Below are positions 1-17,500 of a stretch of DNA of 64,000 nt, one piece after another (within the stretch, counting starts at the first letter, position 1; the number at the start of each line of letters is the position of its first letter). The stretch comes from Lytechinus variegatus (Eukaryota > Echinodermata > Echinoidea > Temnopleuroida > Toxopneustidae). The stretch spans positions 8,954,683-9,018,682 of the forward strand of contig NC_054741.1 of assembly GCF_018143015.1 (NCBI RefSeq), given 5' to 3'. The notes beneath the pieces were generated by a model. It did not search any database. It was not told the origin of the DNA and worked only from the letters and a program-made list of their open reading frames with translations. The translations under genes and the position numbers were made by a program.

Positions 1-140
1 TGTGAAATGAAGCGAAATTTTAAAATGTCATAACTTTCTTATTTTACATCCGATTTTGATGAAATTTTCAGTGTTATGCTTGTTGAATTTTTCTCTTTTT
101 ATTCAAATCAAGTTTTTGTTGGGGTGGACTTGTCCTTTAA
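1..140. repeat. Right half of a TTAA-type foldback MITE (family F1)
   Basis: The window opens inside a repeat whose right half ends TGGACTTGTCCTTTAA at 140. The same sequence forms the right half of the complete copy at 17568-18156 and of the copy at 33949-34722. The left half lies before the window. It is a non-coding, non-autonomous element; TTAA ends suggest piggyBac-type mobilisation, which is inference. Confidence 0.8.
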
Positions 141-499
141 AGGATGTTTTGTTTAGTTTATGATAAAAGTTAACCATATTCAAAAGTCATTGGACGTATT
201 ATAACTATACTTTCATATGATCCAGGTGTTTTGCAATGTGCTAAACGTATTTCCAAGCGAATTGAACTCGCCTGAACCGGTCGCTTTAATTTGTCATTCT
301 TATACTAACACAATACTTCGATCGTAACCAAGTTCAATAGGGAAGAAACATCTGTGAATACACGTGATTTTACATTCCATCAGGTTAAAAAAAACATGAA
401 CCTTATCCTTGAAAAAACTGGAATATAACTGTTGGCCAGGGGTGGTGCCAGTGTTCTTTGATTAATGGGGTGAGACCAGACCTCCTTATGCATAGAGTA

Positions 500-737
500 C
501 ATTGGCGGCGGAAGCCAAAAATTTTAGGAGGGGACAACCCAAGAAAAAAAAAAGGTTCTCAACCTAAAAATTTTAGGGGGGACGCGTATGAAAATAAATT
601 GACAAGCAAAAAAAAAAAAAAAAAAAAAAAAAGTTCATCAACTACAAATTTAGGGGGGGGGGGCCGTCCCCCCTCCTCAAATTTAGGGGGGGACACGTCC
701 CCCCCGTCCCCCCCCCCCCCCGCTTCCGCCGCCTATG
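500..737. mobile_element. Short hAT-like MITE with perfect 8-bp target duplication
   Basis: Terminal inverted repeats CATTGGCGGCGGAAGC (left) and GCTTCCGCCGCCTATG (right) enclose G-rich, A-rich and C-rich runs. The element is flanked by identical ATAGAGTA at 492-499 and 738-745, an 8-bp target duplication as made by hAT transposases. It has no coding capacity. A related, more worn copy lies at 30155-30301. Confidence 0.85.
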
Positions 738-745
738 ATAGAGTA

Positions 746-3600
<2,855 letters not shown>

Positions 3601-4454
3601 CTGCTATGTACTTTCTAGAATGCCCAGGGTTGTACATAGTTTTATAAGAACTTCTCTGATAATTATTGTAATTTGATTTAATGTCTCATTGTCTGTAACT
3701 GGGCCGCCAGTTTCCAATCCAAATCTTGATCAAGCCTCTTGTGAATGTGTTTGAAACCCTCAATTTGGCTTCATTATTTATTGTGTACAGTAGGCTCTTG
3801 TTTTGATAAGATTTTATGTACTTTTAAAGTGATCATCATTTAGATTCGTTTCTCCAGTCTTCATTGTGTATCTTTCTTGTTCCGATAAGATTTCATATAA
3901 TTTGAAGCAATTGCTTGTTGAAGAAAAAAATAACTCTAGTATAATACAATTTCGAAAAAGGAAATACATGTAAGCAATTTTCAATTTCAAAGACCATCAT
4001 GAAGATAGAAGCCAAGTTGGGGGCAGTGTGACCGTGTGAGAAATTTACACTTTGCCTCCCGAATTTTGAAATGATACTTAATCTTAGGAAATTTATGACA
4101 TTATTAATGATATAATTAATATACCATTGCCATGTAGGTAAGGAATCAAACAAATTTAAGCTGATTTGATGATGTATGTCCATGAGGCTCTCAAAAATAA
4201 TTGAAGACTCCAAATTATTTTTGTGCTGACTGAGCAAAAAAAATCAATGTTCAGTATCTGCATAATATCAATGAGATGCCAAAAAAGATGGTAATGCTGT
4301 ATCAATCACATCAATGGATTAGGAAACTTGAAGGCATTTCCCCCTCTTGATTAATGGGTAGCATTGTGTGTTTTGTTTTATTTTTGTAACCAATAAAATT
4401 GTGATGATGAATGTGCCATTTTACCATTTTCATGTTTCTCATTAGATTTAAAAC
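3601..4454. other. H3 variant 3' UTR and downstream flank
   Basis: AT-rich non-coding sequence. There is no stem-loop with the GGYYYTTYTMAGRRCC pattern used by replication-dependent histone mRNAs. The first AATAAA that I see on the + strand is at 4392-4397 and may be the polyadenylation signal, which would give a 3' UTR of about 0.8 kb. That assignment is a guess. Confidence 0.4.
4392..4397 (+). terminator. Candidate polyadenylation signal AATAAA
   Basis: AATAAA in CCAATAAAATTGTGATG, followed by a TG/T-rich stretch. It is the nearest canonical hexamer noticed downstream of the H3 stop, but about 790 bases away. Confidence 0.3.
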
Positions 4455-5180
4455 ACTACTTGGAGAGGGTGAGAGAGGAAATAAGAAGAGGTAGGGGAGA
4501 AAAGAGGAGGCAGAAGATGGAGGAAAGGAGAGACAGGATGGAGTTTGGAAGGAGAGTAAGGTGGAGACAGGAATGATTAAAGAATAGGACGGTGACAGAG
4601 AAGAGGGGTGCAAAGAAGAGTCGAGTGAAGACGGGGGAGGTAGGAAGGAGGGTAGAGTGGAGATAAATGGTAAAAGAAGAGAAGCATGGGAACGGAGGAG
4701 AGAGGTACAAAGGAGACTAGGGAGGAAACAGAGAGGTAGGAAGAACAGGATGGGGAAAGGGAGACTGGGGTGAAGATATAAAAGAGAAGGATGGAGACAG
4801 ACACAAGAGACTAGGGTGGAGATAGAGAGTGAAAAAAAAAAGATGGAGGAGGTACAAAGGTAGGATAGTAGGGAGGAAAACTTGGAACGAAAGTAGGGTG
4901 GTCTGGAGATGGGGCAGTGTAGAAATTGAGGAAAGTTGGGTGGAAAGAAGAGGAGAGGGAGGGAATTAGGAAAGAGAGAAAGGTGGAGACCAAGAGAGTT
5001 AGGGTGGAGACAGGGTAGTACGAGAGAAGGGAGGAGACTAAGAGGAAGGGAGGGAGGAGTGAGTGTAGGGTGGGGTGGAATGAGAAGTATGATGGAGACA
5101 GGAAAGTAGAGTGTTGACATAGAAATATGAAGGGGAGTAGGATGAGAGAGGTCCAGTACGGGATGAAAAGGCAGATTAAC
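4455..5180. repeat. Degenerate purine-rich (GA) tract
   Basis: About 730 bases are almost entirely G and A on the + strand, with recurrent blocks such as GGTGGAGACAG and AGAGAGGTAGGA. It creates long spurious Ser/Leu/Pro-rich open frames on the - strand (for example at 4311-5120), which are not genes. The homopurine strand could form triplex DNA. Confidence 0.9.
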
Positions 5181-8100
5181 ATCTAAGGAATATCAAAATC
5201 ACAAAATCTTTCAATTTTCTGTTTTATTCCTACTGAAACTGTACAAGACATGCCTTCTTCAAAATGTTAGAATTATGTACATCACATTCTCTTTCAACAT
5301 GAGCTTCATCAACTTTGTCCAAACACTCAAGGTTCGCAAATAACAAAATATCATTGTGGTTCACTCTGCGTAGCTATGAACAAGGAGTTTTCAAATTCCC
5401 CTAAATATCTGATCAACTTTGATGACCAATGTATGGAACTTTGTTGATATCATGGTTGCTAAAGAAAATATTTGTTAGTTTTATACCATTCTTAGCCCAT
5501 CTCAACAATTTTGAAACAAAGTTATACAAAGATTAGCAATCTGATTCCCACTTCATAAATTTCAAACATGCATTATTTAGGAGAGCAGAGTATAGTTTAT
5601 CAATATATATTATCAGTGCCCATTCTCAATCTTACCATATTTCCTAAGAAATTATACTACACACATTCACATTGTGCTCATAAATACATTAGAAAATATC
5701 TTCATGAACATTTTTGGACATCCTACTGCTTATTCATCTGAGGTTATTCATTAGTATATAAATATTTTGTGCTCCTTGGTGCCTAACATGACTTAAACTC
5801 ACACTTGACTCGAATGAAACAGCCCAATGAATGTACATGTCCACTCAAAATGTTCTCTAAGTGGATTAAACACTTGTCCACATGACAGTGTTTTGACCAA
5901 ATAGGGGAGTGTTTCAGGAAACAAATAGCATTTTTCACTGAAAATATTATGAGCTACTGGAATTCACTGCATCTGATTGGCTGAAAGCAAATTAATCACT
6001 GGAAATCACTGACAAAGCTCATCATGAAATGCACCCTAGATTGCTTTGTTTTAAAAGGGAAAGTTTACACTTCTTAGAAGATGGATTTTTTTTAAAGAAG
6101 ATTTTTTTGTGTCACAAAATGTTTAAACCATTTGATAACTTATTTTCTTGCAGACAGGTATGCTTTCAATGTAATTTTCTCAGAGTACTCTACATGTACA
6201 CTGTAAGTTAAACCTACATTACAGTACACTCTATAGTTCCCCTTCAAACACTATCTGACCAGTGGTCATAGAGTCAACGCACTTTCTTTTAAATAAATAT
6301 AATCTGTGCATAAAAACTGTCAACACTGGAAATAATAAATGGAATGTTTAAAATTAAACGTATGGTTGAGAGTAATACTTGAATAACTGAGAGGGTACCA
6401 AGTTAGAAGGTATAGATAAATCTGACTTTAACACTCTATAACATATGGTGACCATAACTGGGGCACTTCCAAAAAACAAAAGCACTTCTAAATGATTATG
6501 CAATGAGTTGTGCGCATTGGCATGTTAGTGCATAAATGATCTTTGGTTAGGTATACTTGAAGCCCCCCAGTTAGGAATTAACATAAAAACAACATCACAT
6601 GACAACACTATTTGAAGGTACAGGGAGCTCTGCCCAAGTCAAGCGAAAACAAAAATTTGTTCAACTTAGGTTAATAAAATGTCTATCATAATCTAATCTT
6701 AAATATTGCGGTAGACTTCAGCAATTATTGGACGTACAGAAAGTTGACTTAGGCAGAGTTGACTGTATTACAGTATTAACTGACTAATTGATGTCAGATA
6801 TCCTGCTTAAAGGGGAAGCCAACACAAATAAATATTTGTTTTTAGAGGGAAGAAAATCAGACAGGAAGAAAGTTTGAACATATCAGACATTTTTCTCCTC
6901 TCTCACACAACATTTTACGGCCAAGTTTGGATCCCCTTTGACAGTTTAACTTCAAGTAAGTAATCACTTATACATGCATATATATGTAAAGGAAGAGTGA
7001 CAATGACAGAAGAAGTCAGGAGAAGGGAGTTTCCCTTGTTCATGTACTTACTGTGGATTCATGTAAAGGCAAAACAGATGAAGAAATATTGAATAAAACA
7101 AAATAAAACAAGTATAAAAGACAATAGACGTAATTATGTGCAAATATTTTAGTGCACATATCTATGCTGTGGTTTGGATCCCGTTTTCGGTTGGGTTTTT
7201 TTTTTTTTGGGGGGAGGGGTGCAAAACAGATGAAACAGATGTTTTAGAACATAATTATTTTTTATTATTGTGACAACCCTGCACTGAAACAATTTAAAAT
7301 CATTTTGACTCTTCATGTCTCATGAAAGTTATTGTAATGGTAACTTTGCTTTAGATGGTAACTACCAAGGTAACAATGCTCAATGACCATTATTTCAAGC
7401 ACTCCTTGAAAGTTAATTAAAAAACAAAAAAGTAACAGGGGCCAGGGTAGAAAAATGTACATATTTCATCGAGCTGAGCAAGAATCAGTCAGCGATCATG
7501 TCTGTCATGATGATACTGTAAATCCACTCATAAAACAAACTTCATTTTTATTTTAATGGATTTACAGTAAATTAAATTTGTTACAAAAATATACCTTTCA
7601 TAATCATTTTCTATAAATTTTCACGAGAAATAAACATATTGTGTGACTTTAAATAAAAATTTCACTGATTTTCCCAGAGTTCTCCGACTCTGACGAACCA
7701 TGTGAGATATGTGCTTATAAAAGAAATAGCATCACGCATTGAAAAATAGATATGCTCAACCTTTCCATGTACACTTGTTGTAAGAAGACGGTGCAGGAAA
7801 TGTTATTTTTTAATATCAATATATTGTGCTACCTCTTAGAGGTACAAATGAAAACGTTGTTTAAATGTAATGCTTAACTCACATCCCACATTTTATGATG
7901 AGGGATTTGGCAATTAATATTAACCCATAAGTTTTACTGTTAGACTGCAATGTTGATTTAGTTTCAACATCAAGATATTCTTGTTCACACTCAGGCCATG
8001 CCTTTGTGTTACAATACAGTGGAAGGGCAGTTTCCACCCCCACCCCCCTCCCCCCATACTGGCGATATAAGTTTAGCTTGCACAGTACATGGCAAGTCTT

Positions 8101-8324
8101 TAGATTTTTACCAGTAATTTCAAATTAAAAAAAAAATTAAATCAAATCTTGCTGGTCAATACAACCAAAGAAAATGAGACCATCTAAATGTAAATTTTCA
8201 TATTTATGGCAAGTTCCAAATAATAGTTCTTCATAATTCAGCATTTCATCACTTCTTGACAGAATCACTTATCAAAGGACCATGTTTTAGGGGCGAAATT
8301 GAGTTGTAGCACCATGATATTATT
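5181..8324. other. Non-coding interval, possibly the UBA2 3' UTR in part
   Basis: No gene or conserved frame is seen. On the - strand it follows the UBA2 stop codon. AATAAA signals for that strand occur at 7547-7552 and 7261-7266, but neither can be assigned as the true signal. It also contains a copy of a dispersed palindromic repeat at 5909-6033. Confidence 0.4.
5909..6033. repeat. Dispersed palindromic repeat (family P), copy 1
   Basis: Contains TTTTTCACTGA, CATCTGATTGGCTGA and AAATCACTGACAAA, ending near a TTTCATGA-type palindrome. Related copies are at 22021-22115, 46850-46965 (inverted), 51612-51742, 56351-56486 and 57525-57612. Short, non-coding, MITE-like. Confidence 0.6.
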
Positions 8325-8557
8325 TCAGTCATCTAGAACAACAATGTCTTCATCTTGTTCCAGTTCCTGACTGGTTGTTTTAGCTTTCTTTATAACAGGC
8401 GTATCCTCTCCGGTGGTAGACACAATATCTTCTGATAACTTACGTTTCCTGGAGTCGCCATCCTCACTAACCTCCATCTTCTTCTCCTCAACAACTTCTT
8501 CTACTTCCTCATCATCCAGTATCATGAAATCATCATCATCTACATCGTTTGGACCCT
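8325..8557 (-). CDS. UBA2: UBA2 exon 18 (last coding exon)
   Basis: Residues 585-661 and stop TGA at 8327-8325. Acidic tail with [13 protein letters not shown], nuclear localisation clusters RKRKL and KKAK, and terminal EDIVVLDD. Acceptor TTTCTCAG. Confidence 0.94.
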
Positions 8558-11500
8558 CTGAGAAATGAATGAACCAGAGTGAGTGTTAAAATTCATCTTT
8601 ATGATTAATGATTAACTGGAGTAAAGGAAACTACTACCATGAGCGTACCTGCCTGACAGTGTGTGCTCTATATTACTGTCTTTATCAATAATTCAAACTA
8701 AATTTAAAGGTTGAACTACAACTAAATTATACCAAACATATTTATGATTATTACCTATACAAGGCATTTTTGCAACTTAATAAAAGTCATATTTTGCACG
8801 CTAGTTTCAATCGAAGACCAAAGTGGTAAACACTTGCCATGTTGCCCTCTTCCGGGTTTTTTTTTGGGGGGGGAACATTTGTCATATTTCTGCCAGTGTG
8901 CTTGCGCAGTAGGAGCCGATTTTGATTGCTAATTTCAGTATTTGCGAAATCTAGTTGAAACTAGTCTGTGAACCAATGCATTGTAAATAATGCGCAGCGC
9001 AGCCACTGCATACACATTCCGAGCTGATCAATCCAAGCGCAAGATTTTTAGGCATTTAGTGTATGTGCGCAACTGCTCCGTAACAATTTATGTTACAATT
9101 GCTTAGCAAGGATTACTTCGCCAAGATAATGAATAACCTGAAATCAGAAGTAGTGATAAGCAAACAGGCATATAAATTGTTCCAAATAATACCTTGAATT
9201 AAACATTATACAGCTGTAGGTAATATTAATTGGCTCTTTTTTCAGTAAACATCATATACTGCCCTTAAAAGAATCATATTGCCCACGTCTAAAGACTCGG
9301 ACCAATATGATTCTGTTGCAGGCAACATATATGATGTTCCTGTCAAGGAGAGTCAATACTATATAAATATGAAGTCATAAAAAAACAGCTTTCAAAATAA
9401 CCACTCAAATCTGAAGTAGGTTTACAGTACTATTATTCACCAAATATGAAAATGTGTGTATACAATAGTTTACAATACATCATCAAAAACTACATTTCAG
9501 TAGCTTCTCAATCTCCCCTGTTCTTGCAGTGGCTCTTCATGAAAAATGTAAAGAAATGGGGAGGCATTCACCTTGGGAGGGGCCAGCCACATCTCCATTC
9601 CCATTGGTCGATGAGACCTGGTCATGTGATTCAGCCTGTGTTGTTGATTGGTTATCCTTCTGATCTGACTTAGCTTCAGCCTCCTTGTGGACGACTGGTA
9701 CTTTGCCAACAACCTCAAACTCAGCCTCCTCCTCAAGGGTTTCTCTGTGCAGAGAAAGAAATCAGGTACAGTATATGTGAGGACAAGCTATTCATTCAAG
9801 GTCAAGTTAGTTTACAGAAACATATTCTATGTGACACTTAAATTCACATGTTGGTGTTAAGCATAGACTAACTTGATTGGCCAGAAAATAATTAAAACAG
9901 GTGGAAAGCCTTTGGCAGTCTTGCCTGCATTATGTGAATCAATACAGCAACAGTGCTGACTTTGAAAACAACTATCAAATACTTATTCACATATAACACC
10001 ATTCATATGATAATGAAATATCATGTTCATTGATCCTAAATCACTTTGACCTTGATCATGTGACCTAAGACTTGCGCAAACGTTCAGTGATACTTGATAA
10101 CCCTAATGTCCACGTTTCATGAAATTTCCAAAGTTATGATGGCAATTCACCGAATACCCCCAACATGGCCAGAGTTCACTAACATGAAATCACCTGTTCG
10201 CCTCAGTCATGTGACCTGAAACCCAAGCAAAATCTTGAATTATACTTGATTACTCTCATGTCTTAGTTTCAAGAACTAGATCCATAAACTTTCAAAGTTA
10301 TGATGGAATTTCAACAAATACCCATAACATGGCCAAACTTTGTTTACCCTATATGACCTTTGTCATGTGACCTGAAACTTGCACAGCATATTCAGTGATA
10401 CTTGATTGCTCATGTCCAAGTTTCACGAACTAGATCCATAAAATTTTAAAATCATGACCTCATTTCAATACTTAACCTTGGTTAAGAGTTAGATGTTGAT
10501 TCCCCAAACATTGTATACGTTCATTGACCCAAAATGACCTTTGACCTTGGTCACGTGACCTGAACCTCCGGCAGGATGTTCAGTAATTCTTGATTACTCT
10601 TGAGTCCAAGTTTTATAAAATAAGTCTATATACTTTCTAAGTTATTATAAAATTTTAAAATCTCAACCTCAGTTAAGATTTCAATGTTGATGCTGCCATA
10701 GGAAAAGTGGCGCCTTTAGTCTTGCTCTGCTATGCAGACGAGACAGACAAGAACAATCAACGATTTGTGATAAGCAGTCTGACTCGATCTTATGGAATTG
10801 CGCATATAGCAGTGCTGGCAAATTGCTGGCAAAATGTACAATTTTCTTTGGTTAAAAAAATATATTATGTTATCACAGGTGTAAACATTTGCAAATGAAT
10901 TTCCAAAGCCTTTTTGGTGCCCTCTTTTCTTTTTACTCACTGATGCATTAGGCATCCACACACTATAAAATTGTACCAAATTCAAAGGGCTATCTAAGCT
11001 CTACAATTGTGGATCACTAATCAATAAAATTTGGATTGAGGTGATAAAATGATAAATCTCTAAAAGAAAATCTTCTGTTATCCACTGTATAATAGAAAAA
11101 TAACTCACTCGTATTGGATGTTGATGATTAGCTCAAAATTCTGAAGAAAATCATCTGCTTTTAGACGGCTTCCACCAATTATGTTGAATTCACTTAGCAT
11201 TCTAGGCATGTTTTCTGTCAGACGAAAATAGAGATCAACATACATTATAAACAAAATGTATACATATAAAGTTTCCCCACTATTATTTGTACACTACACA
11301 GTGACAGATCTGTAAAAGGGATGATGAATTATGCTGGAAATGTAGTATTCCTAAATAGCTTTCATAAAATATAATGAATTGCATACCATATGGAAAAGAA
11401 AACTATAGCCTCAGTCTGTTTTACAGCTCATAATTTATTGAGATCAGTCGGTCATGCATGTCTGATTATGAATCACTAAATGAGACAAAGCAGATTTTCA

Positions 11501-14500
11501 GACTTTTCTGTGATCGCTGAATCATAATACACAATTCTACAATGATCAAGATTTTTTCTGAGATATGAGATGGCATCCTCTTTGAGATAAAATTCAGATA
11601 CTTTTCCTTGGTTTATTCATTTTGAAAAGTAAAACAAAAATATTTATTCATAGATTTTTTAGTTTTGGATTGGGAAATACGTATCAAAGTCTAATTGTGA
11701 TAACATTCACTTGATGAAAGCATATCACTATTTAGAAAAGCAATTGTAAATAGCTTTACTTACCTAATGTTTCTTCTTCATCACTAGAAATAAGAATGGT
11801 TCCTGAAAAATAAAGATAAAAAGTTATTTACTTTTCTTAATACCATGGATATGGTATTAAGATATGGAAAAGAAAGAAAAACAGAATTCAGGAAAATAGC
11901 ACCTCACATAAAACTTTACAAAATTGTACTCATGGATAGTAGAGCAAAAAAATCATAAAGTCAAAGCAAAATCCCTTAAAATAACACAGTGCATTAATGG
12001 AAATCTTACAATCAAATGTGTTTGCAGTGTTCAGCATGTTTTCAGCAAAAGAAGTTTGATTTTTTTCTAAGATATTCACTAACTACAACTGCATTATCAC
12101 AAGTCACTGAAAAAGATCATGGTATTTGATTTTTAGAACAGCAAAACACAGAATTATTTTTTTTTGGAAAACAAAAAAGTGGGGACTTTCGATACTCTTC
12201 TGCTATTTGAGAAAAATTTATCATTTTCATCAACTACATTATTCTGTTTCAGATGCCTCTCTGTGCTGTTATACTATACAATTGCAAAATCAATTAAAAC
12301 ATTCTAACATATTAGATTAAAAATAATGAAAGAAAAAAGGATGCTTTTCATGTACAACATTAAAGAGACCAAACACACAGCGACAGTCCATAACCCCTTT
12401 GTCCACTTTGTACAATTCAGTGCATTATCAATCCTTAACCCAATCTTCCCCCCCCAACCGCGTGCATCTTCTATGTCTTACAGGGCATAGCAAGAAACTT
12501 ATGTTCAATTGCATATGAAGTGAGTAAGTCTCAAAATGAAGTGTAATGGCGGCATTGTAAGAAAGTCAAGTTACGATTGACCAAATCCGATAAATAAGCA
12601 TATTTTGTTTTAATAATTTTTCTTTTGTTTCCTTTCATTTTATTTCTACTTTATTATAAAACATTTCATACATATGATTTACATCAACTAAATACATATA
12701 ACTCTGGCGGGAGGATCATGAAAAGCACATAGATAGCTTGTTAGAAATGATCCTCAGAGGATTTTGGGACTTATGCTTTATTTGAATTTGAACTTCATGC
12801 AACCCCTCAAATCTACATATGACATTCAAATGTTGAACTTCTTTTTTTTTTGACCTGCTGTACCTTTGCCATCTTGAATTTCAACATCAGGGGCTATCAT
12901 TCCTAAGGCAGATTTCAATATCTGAATGGAGAAAAGCAAAAACAAAGATAATAATTTCATAGTCTAAACAGAAAGTGTATCATGGTCCAAACCCCATCCA
13001 ATTTTAAAAGCATTAACAGCCACAAAACCGAATCCATTTACCAACTGAAATTTATGTATGTTTATTGAGTAAAGTATATATTTCTAAACAAGTTCCGAAA
13101 CATTGTTTGAAATACATGTAAATTTCCTTTGTAAGTTCAAGCCATAAGGCTTGTGCACTTCATACTGATCATCAAAAAGTACAAGGATATCAATTATTGA
13201 TAAATATTTTTAATCAATCTTTCAATAAGATATGATCAAATGGTGGTATTTTAAAGCCCTTCATTAGTTCAGTAGATTTTTGTAAGTTTTCTGTTATCAT
13301 TTCGATTAATTGATAGGTATAACCCAAACTTTTATGGTCTGGATGAAAAACAAAATTGCACCTGGAAATGATTATTCAATGCTTCAAAAAAGCAAAAATG
13401 TACAAGTGACCAGAAACAAACATCCCATATAATACGTGTATTACAATCATTCTTCCAAACAGAAATATTTAGTGATTATATTTTAGTTACAGATATTTTG
13501 AAAAAAAATATGAATGATTTTATTTCTTTCTGGGTGTTTTTATCCTACTGAATACATACACATCTAAGTTCATGATTATTTTCAACATGATCTCTGTAAT
13601 GTTTTATAACCAATTTATTCAACTATGAATGATTTAGATAGAGAGAATCACTAACCTTATCCTGTAACGTTTTTACAGTCGTCATATTTGTGTTCAGCTT
13701 AATAGTCACCTGATAAAGACAATCGTTGAATATCAGTGAAAGTAGACACTAGAATATCATGGAAAATTCTATAAAACAATAGACCACATCTCACTTTACA
13801 AATAAAAACAATAAAAATATGTCACACTACGAACTTAAACTCACATTGTATTTCCCATCCACCCCATGGGTTAACCCTAACTGCATGGGGCGGGGATTGG
13901 GCCCCTCACACATATATATGGTATGACTGATGTGAAATGGCAACATTTTGAATATATTCTGATCAACCATCACTATCTTTAATGGCCAACTCCATTCAAC
14001 AAGTACATTTAAATAGGAGAAAAATCAAATACTAGTATGCATTACACTAACAATAAAAATCTTATAAATCCTTTTCAAAATAAATCAGAATAGCGTTGCT
14101 TGCAATGTTCACAGCTTGCAATGTTCATTCGCCATGTGTAATATTTTAATCTGTATTTTCTAACAAGTTTCCTCAATCAACAATTCATGGGTGAATAAAT
14201 ACTAAAGCGATCTAAAAATGACTGGATATACCTACAATGCACTTATTGATGCATATCATCAGAATCTACCTAAGGGCTATTCCTTGTTATGTGTATGACA
14301 AAAATTATGACAAATCTTGACTTTAATTTGTTATACATCTAAAATTTTTAGAGATTTAGTGATTCAAACGTTAATAACTTTAATTTCATTTTGAATTTCA
14401 CTGGAATTTCAAAATCAAAATAGACTTTTAAAATCATGCTTCTGTGTGAAGTCATGCACATGACCAACTTCGTATGACCTCTGACCTTGAACCAGCATAT

Positions 14501-17500
14501 TGGAGACAGCAAGAAATATTTCTGAATGATAGCTGACTGAACATGTTAATGTAATATGTAACCTTTGAATTACTAAATCTCTAGAATTGTAATTTTGTAA
14601 CTAATTAAATTAAAGATTTGTCATAATTTCGGTCACACACGTGACCATTGTGTGACAAAGAATGGCCCCTCAGATCCTACTGACTGGAGACTAGGAGTTC
14701 CAAGTAATTAAGTCAGTGATATAACAACTTCCAAAGTAAAGAAGTAAATTATCTATCGGTCTACACCTGCTATCACTACTTTCTATTTGGTTTCATCCCA
14801 TGTGGTCCAATCCGGTTATTCTACAATCAATTCGTCTACCCCATATTTACATTCTAGTCCATTACACATCTTGTCTAGAATTCATAAATTTTATATCCAT
14901 TTCACTTAAAGGGGAAGTTCACCCTGAAGAAAAACTTTGTTGTAAAAATAGCAGAAAAAATAATAAAAAATATTGGTGAAGGTTTGAGGAAAATCCGTTA
15001 AGGAGTAAGACAGTTATTAGAGATCAAAGTTTTGGATTTGTGACGTCATAAACGAGCAGCTGCCCCATGTGTTATGTAATAAGAAATGCATGAATTTCAA
15101 ATTTTGTATGGTTCCTGATGACTTATTTTTGTTTTCCATTCATGATCGAGTGTGAAAGGATTTGTCTATTGATATACAAAAGGTACAGTGAAAAACATTT
15201 TCAATTTTCTGAGAAAATGACATTTCATTGATTTTTTTTACCATTCGCTATGTAGGAATGCTGCTCGCATATGACGTCACAAATCAAATAATTGAAATTC
15301 TAATAACTTTTTAATAATTTCATGAATTTTTCTCAAACCTTCGGCAATATTTTTAATTATTTTTTCTGCTATTTTTACAATAAACTTTTTGTCAGGGTGA
15401 ACTTGCCCTTTAATATCTACTTGTTCAAACACCATCTAGTCTACATGGTTAGATGAGCTGTTCATGACTCAAATAAACGAAGTGAGAATAGGTCTTGGGT
15501 GGTTGTGCAGTGTAGACCAAACAGTAATTAGACCAAATGGCCCATATTCTGAAATCAAGTTTAACTTAGACCATGGTCTAAGGCTGTGCTAAAATTATGG
15601 GGAGCCAAATATTCTAACATTCTGTTTATATCATATATTTCTTATGTTTACTATTTTGTTTCCTTTTGCTTTCATAATGATGAAAATTACTTTAAAATAC
15701 TTCAATTATCATTCCCAGACAAATTGGGTGTCTAATGAGTGAACTCTTAGGGATTTGTGCCCCGATTGGCTCTCCATAGTTAAAGGAGAATGAAACCATT
15801 GGAACAAGATAGCTTGTGTGAAAACAGAAAAATCAAAGAAACAGATCAACAAAAGTTTGAGAAAAATCGGACAAATAATGAGAAAGTTATGAGCATTGGA
15901 ATATTGCGATCACTAATGCTATGGAGATAGCAAATTGGCAATGCGACAAAGATGTGTGATGTCACTTGTGAACAACTCTCCCCATTACTTTAGTATATTT
16001 TTCACTTGAATTGCCTCTTTTATCACATCTATCCATAGATCATGTGTTCTTTCTACATGAGGGCATTATTACACATTTTTTAAAAATACATCATGGATAA
16101 AGAGTTTGTATCATCATTAGAAAAAGCAAAAAGAGCCATTTTGAGGGTTTTTTATAGTCCACCAAAGGGAAAGTTGTTCGTCAGTGACATCACACATCCT
16201 TGTCGCATTGCCAATGGGAGGATCTCCATAGCATTAGTGATTGCAATATTCAAATGCTCATAACTTTCTCATTATTTGTCCGATTTTTCTCAAACTTTCT
16301 TTATTCTTATTCTTTGATTTTTCTGGTTCTACACAATCCGATTTGTTCCAATGGTTTCATTCCCCTTTAAACCACAACTTTAAACCGGGGTTTAATTTAA
16401 ACCTGAGTTCAGAATATGGGCCAATGGGTTTAGCCCATATGGTATTAGACTATGTGAGAAGTAGACCAACTGCTTGCTGACAAAGTGAATATGAACCTCT
16501 CAAGGCATACTTAGTACACATGATATGGGGAGTAATCTTACCTCCGGCCTGTCAGCACATACATAGCAGTTAGGGTTCGGTGGTATCAGTACACATGGGA
16601 CTAACAGCTTCTTCCTCGAATTAGGAAACCGTGTCATGTACACCTAATAGTGGAAAATCATATGAACAATAATAATTATAACAATGTGACTCACAACATG
16701 TTTAATCTACTCTACAGCTTCCTCAATGTGTATAAATGGCATAAAATCGAGTAAAAGGGGTTTTAAGAAGGGTATAAAAGTGTTGGCATAGAAACCTATG
16801 AGCCCAAATTCACTCAGGTGGGTTTGAATCTGTGACCTAATCTATAGTTTAGGCAGATTTCATACATGTATCCAATAGTCAATAATTTACTGCACATATT
16901 GAGAGAGTCCAGTAATTGTTTCATGCTTTTGTCACACACTAAAGTCACACTTGTTAACAATGAAAAAACATTAAAGAGTGCACTGCATATAAACAAATCA
17001 CATACACAGTGGGCTAATTAAAGTGGTTTCAAACCACATTTTTCGACATCATTCAACCATTTTCAATACAGTAGATTCTGCATATGTGGGTTGAATAATC
17101 GCCTAACTGTAGATCACAGACAAGAATATATAAAACAGGAGTTATTTACATTTGAAACATCGGATTACGCCTAAGTTGAATAAATTTCTGTGGCTGAACC
17201 ACCTGTACATGCATTAAATTTGAATTCATGCAATGAATCTGGATTCGCTATTACAGCTACCTTCATGAAATTTATCAAAAGAAAAGAGGAATGTCGAAGA
17301 AATAAGAGAATTCTTAATGGATTCCATAAAACTTCTTCAGTTACATGACATCCAATATACATGATGTATGATGATTGACAGATTATGGTTCGTTTTATAC
17401 TTTATTCAGAGGTTAGTGGCCACTTACCGTTTTACATTTTTCCATGTTGTTTGCAAGAACTTTAAGTGCTTCAATGACAATAAGGCCTGCGATGACAGCA

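Noticed and set aside
3601..3900. Histone mRNA 3' stem-loop
   Set aside because: CTGGGCCGCCAG at about 3700 looked like a hairpin but does not match the conserved stem-loop or the downstream HDE.
4311..5120. 269-codon open frame on the - strand (Ser/Leu/Pro-rich)
   Set aside because: It lies in a degenerate purine tract; the composition fully explains the absence of stops, and no family resemblance is visible.
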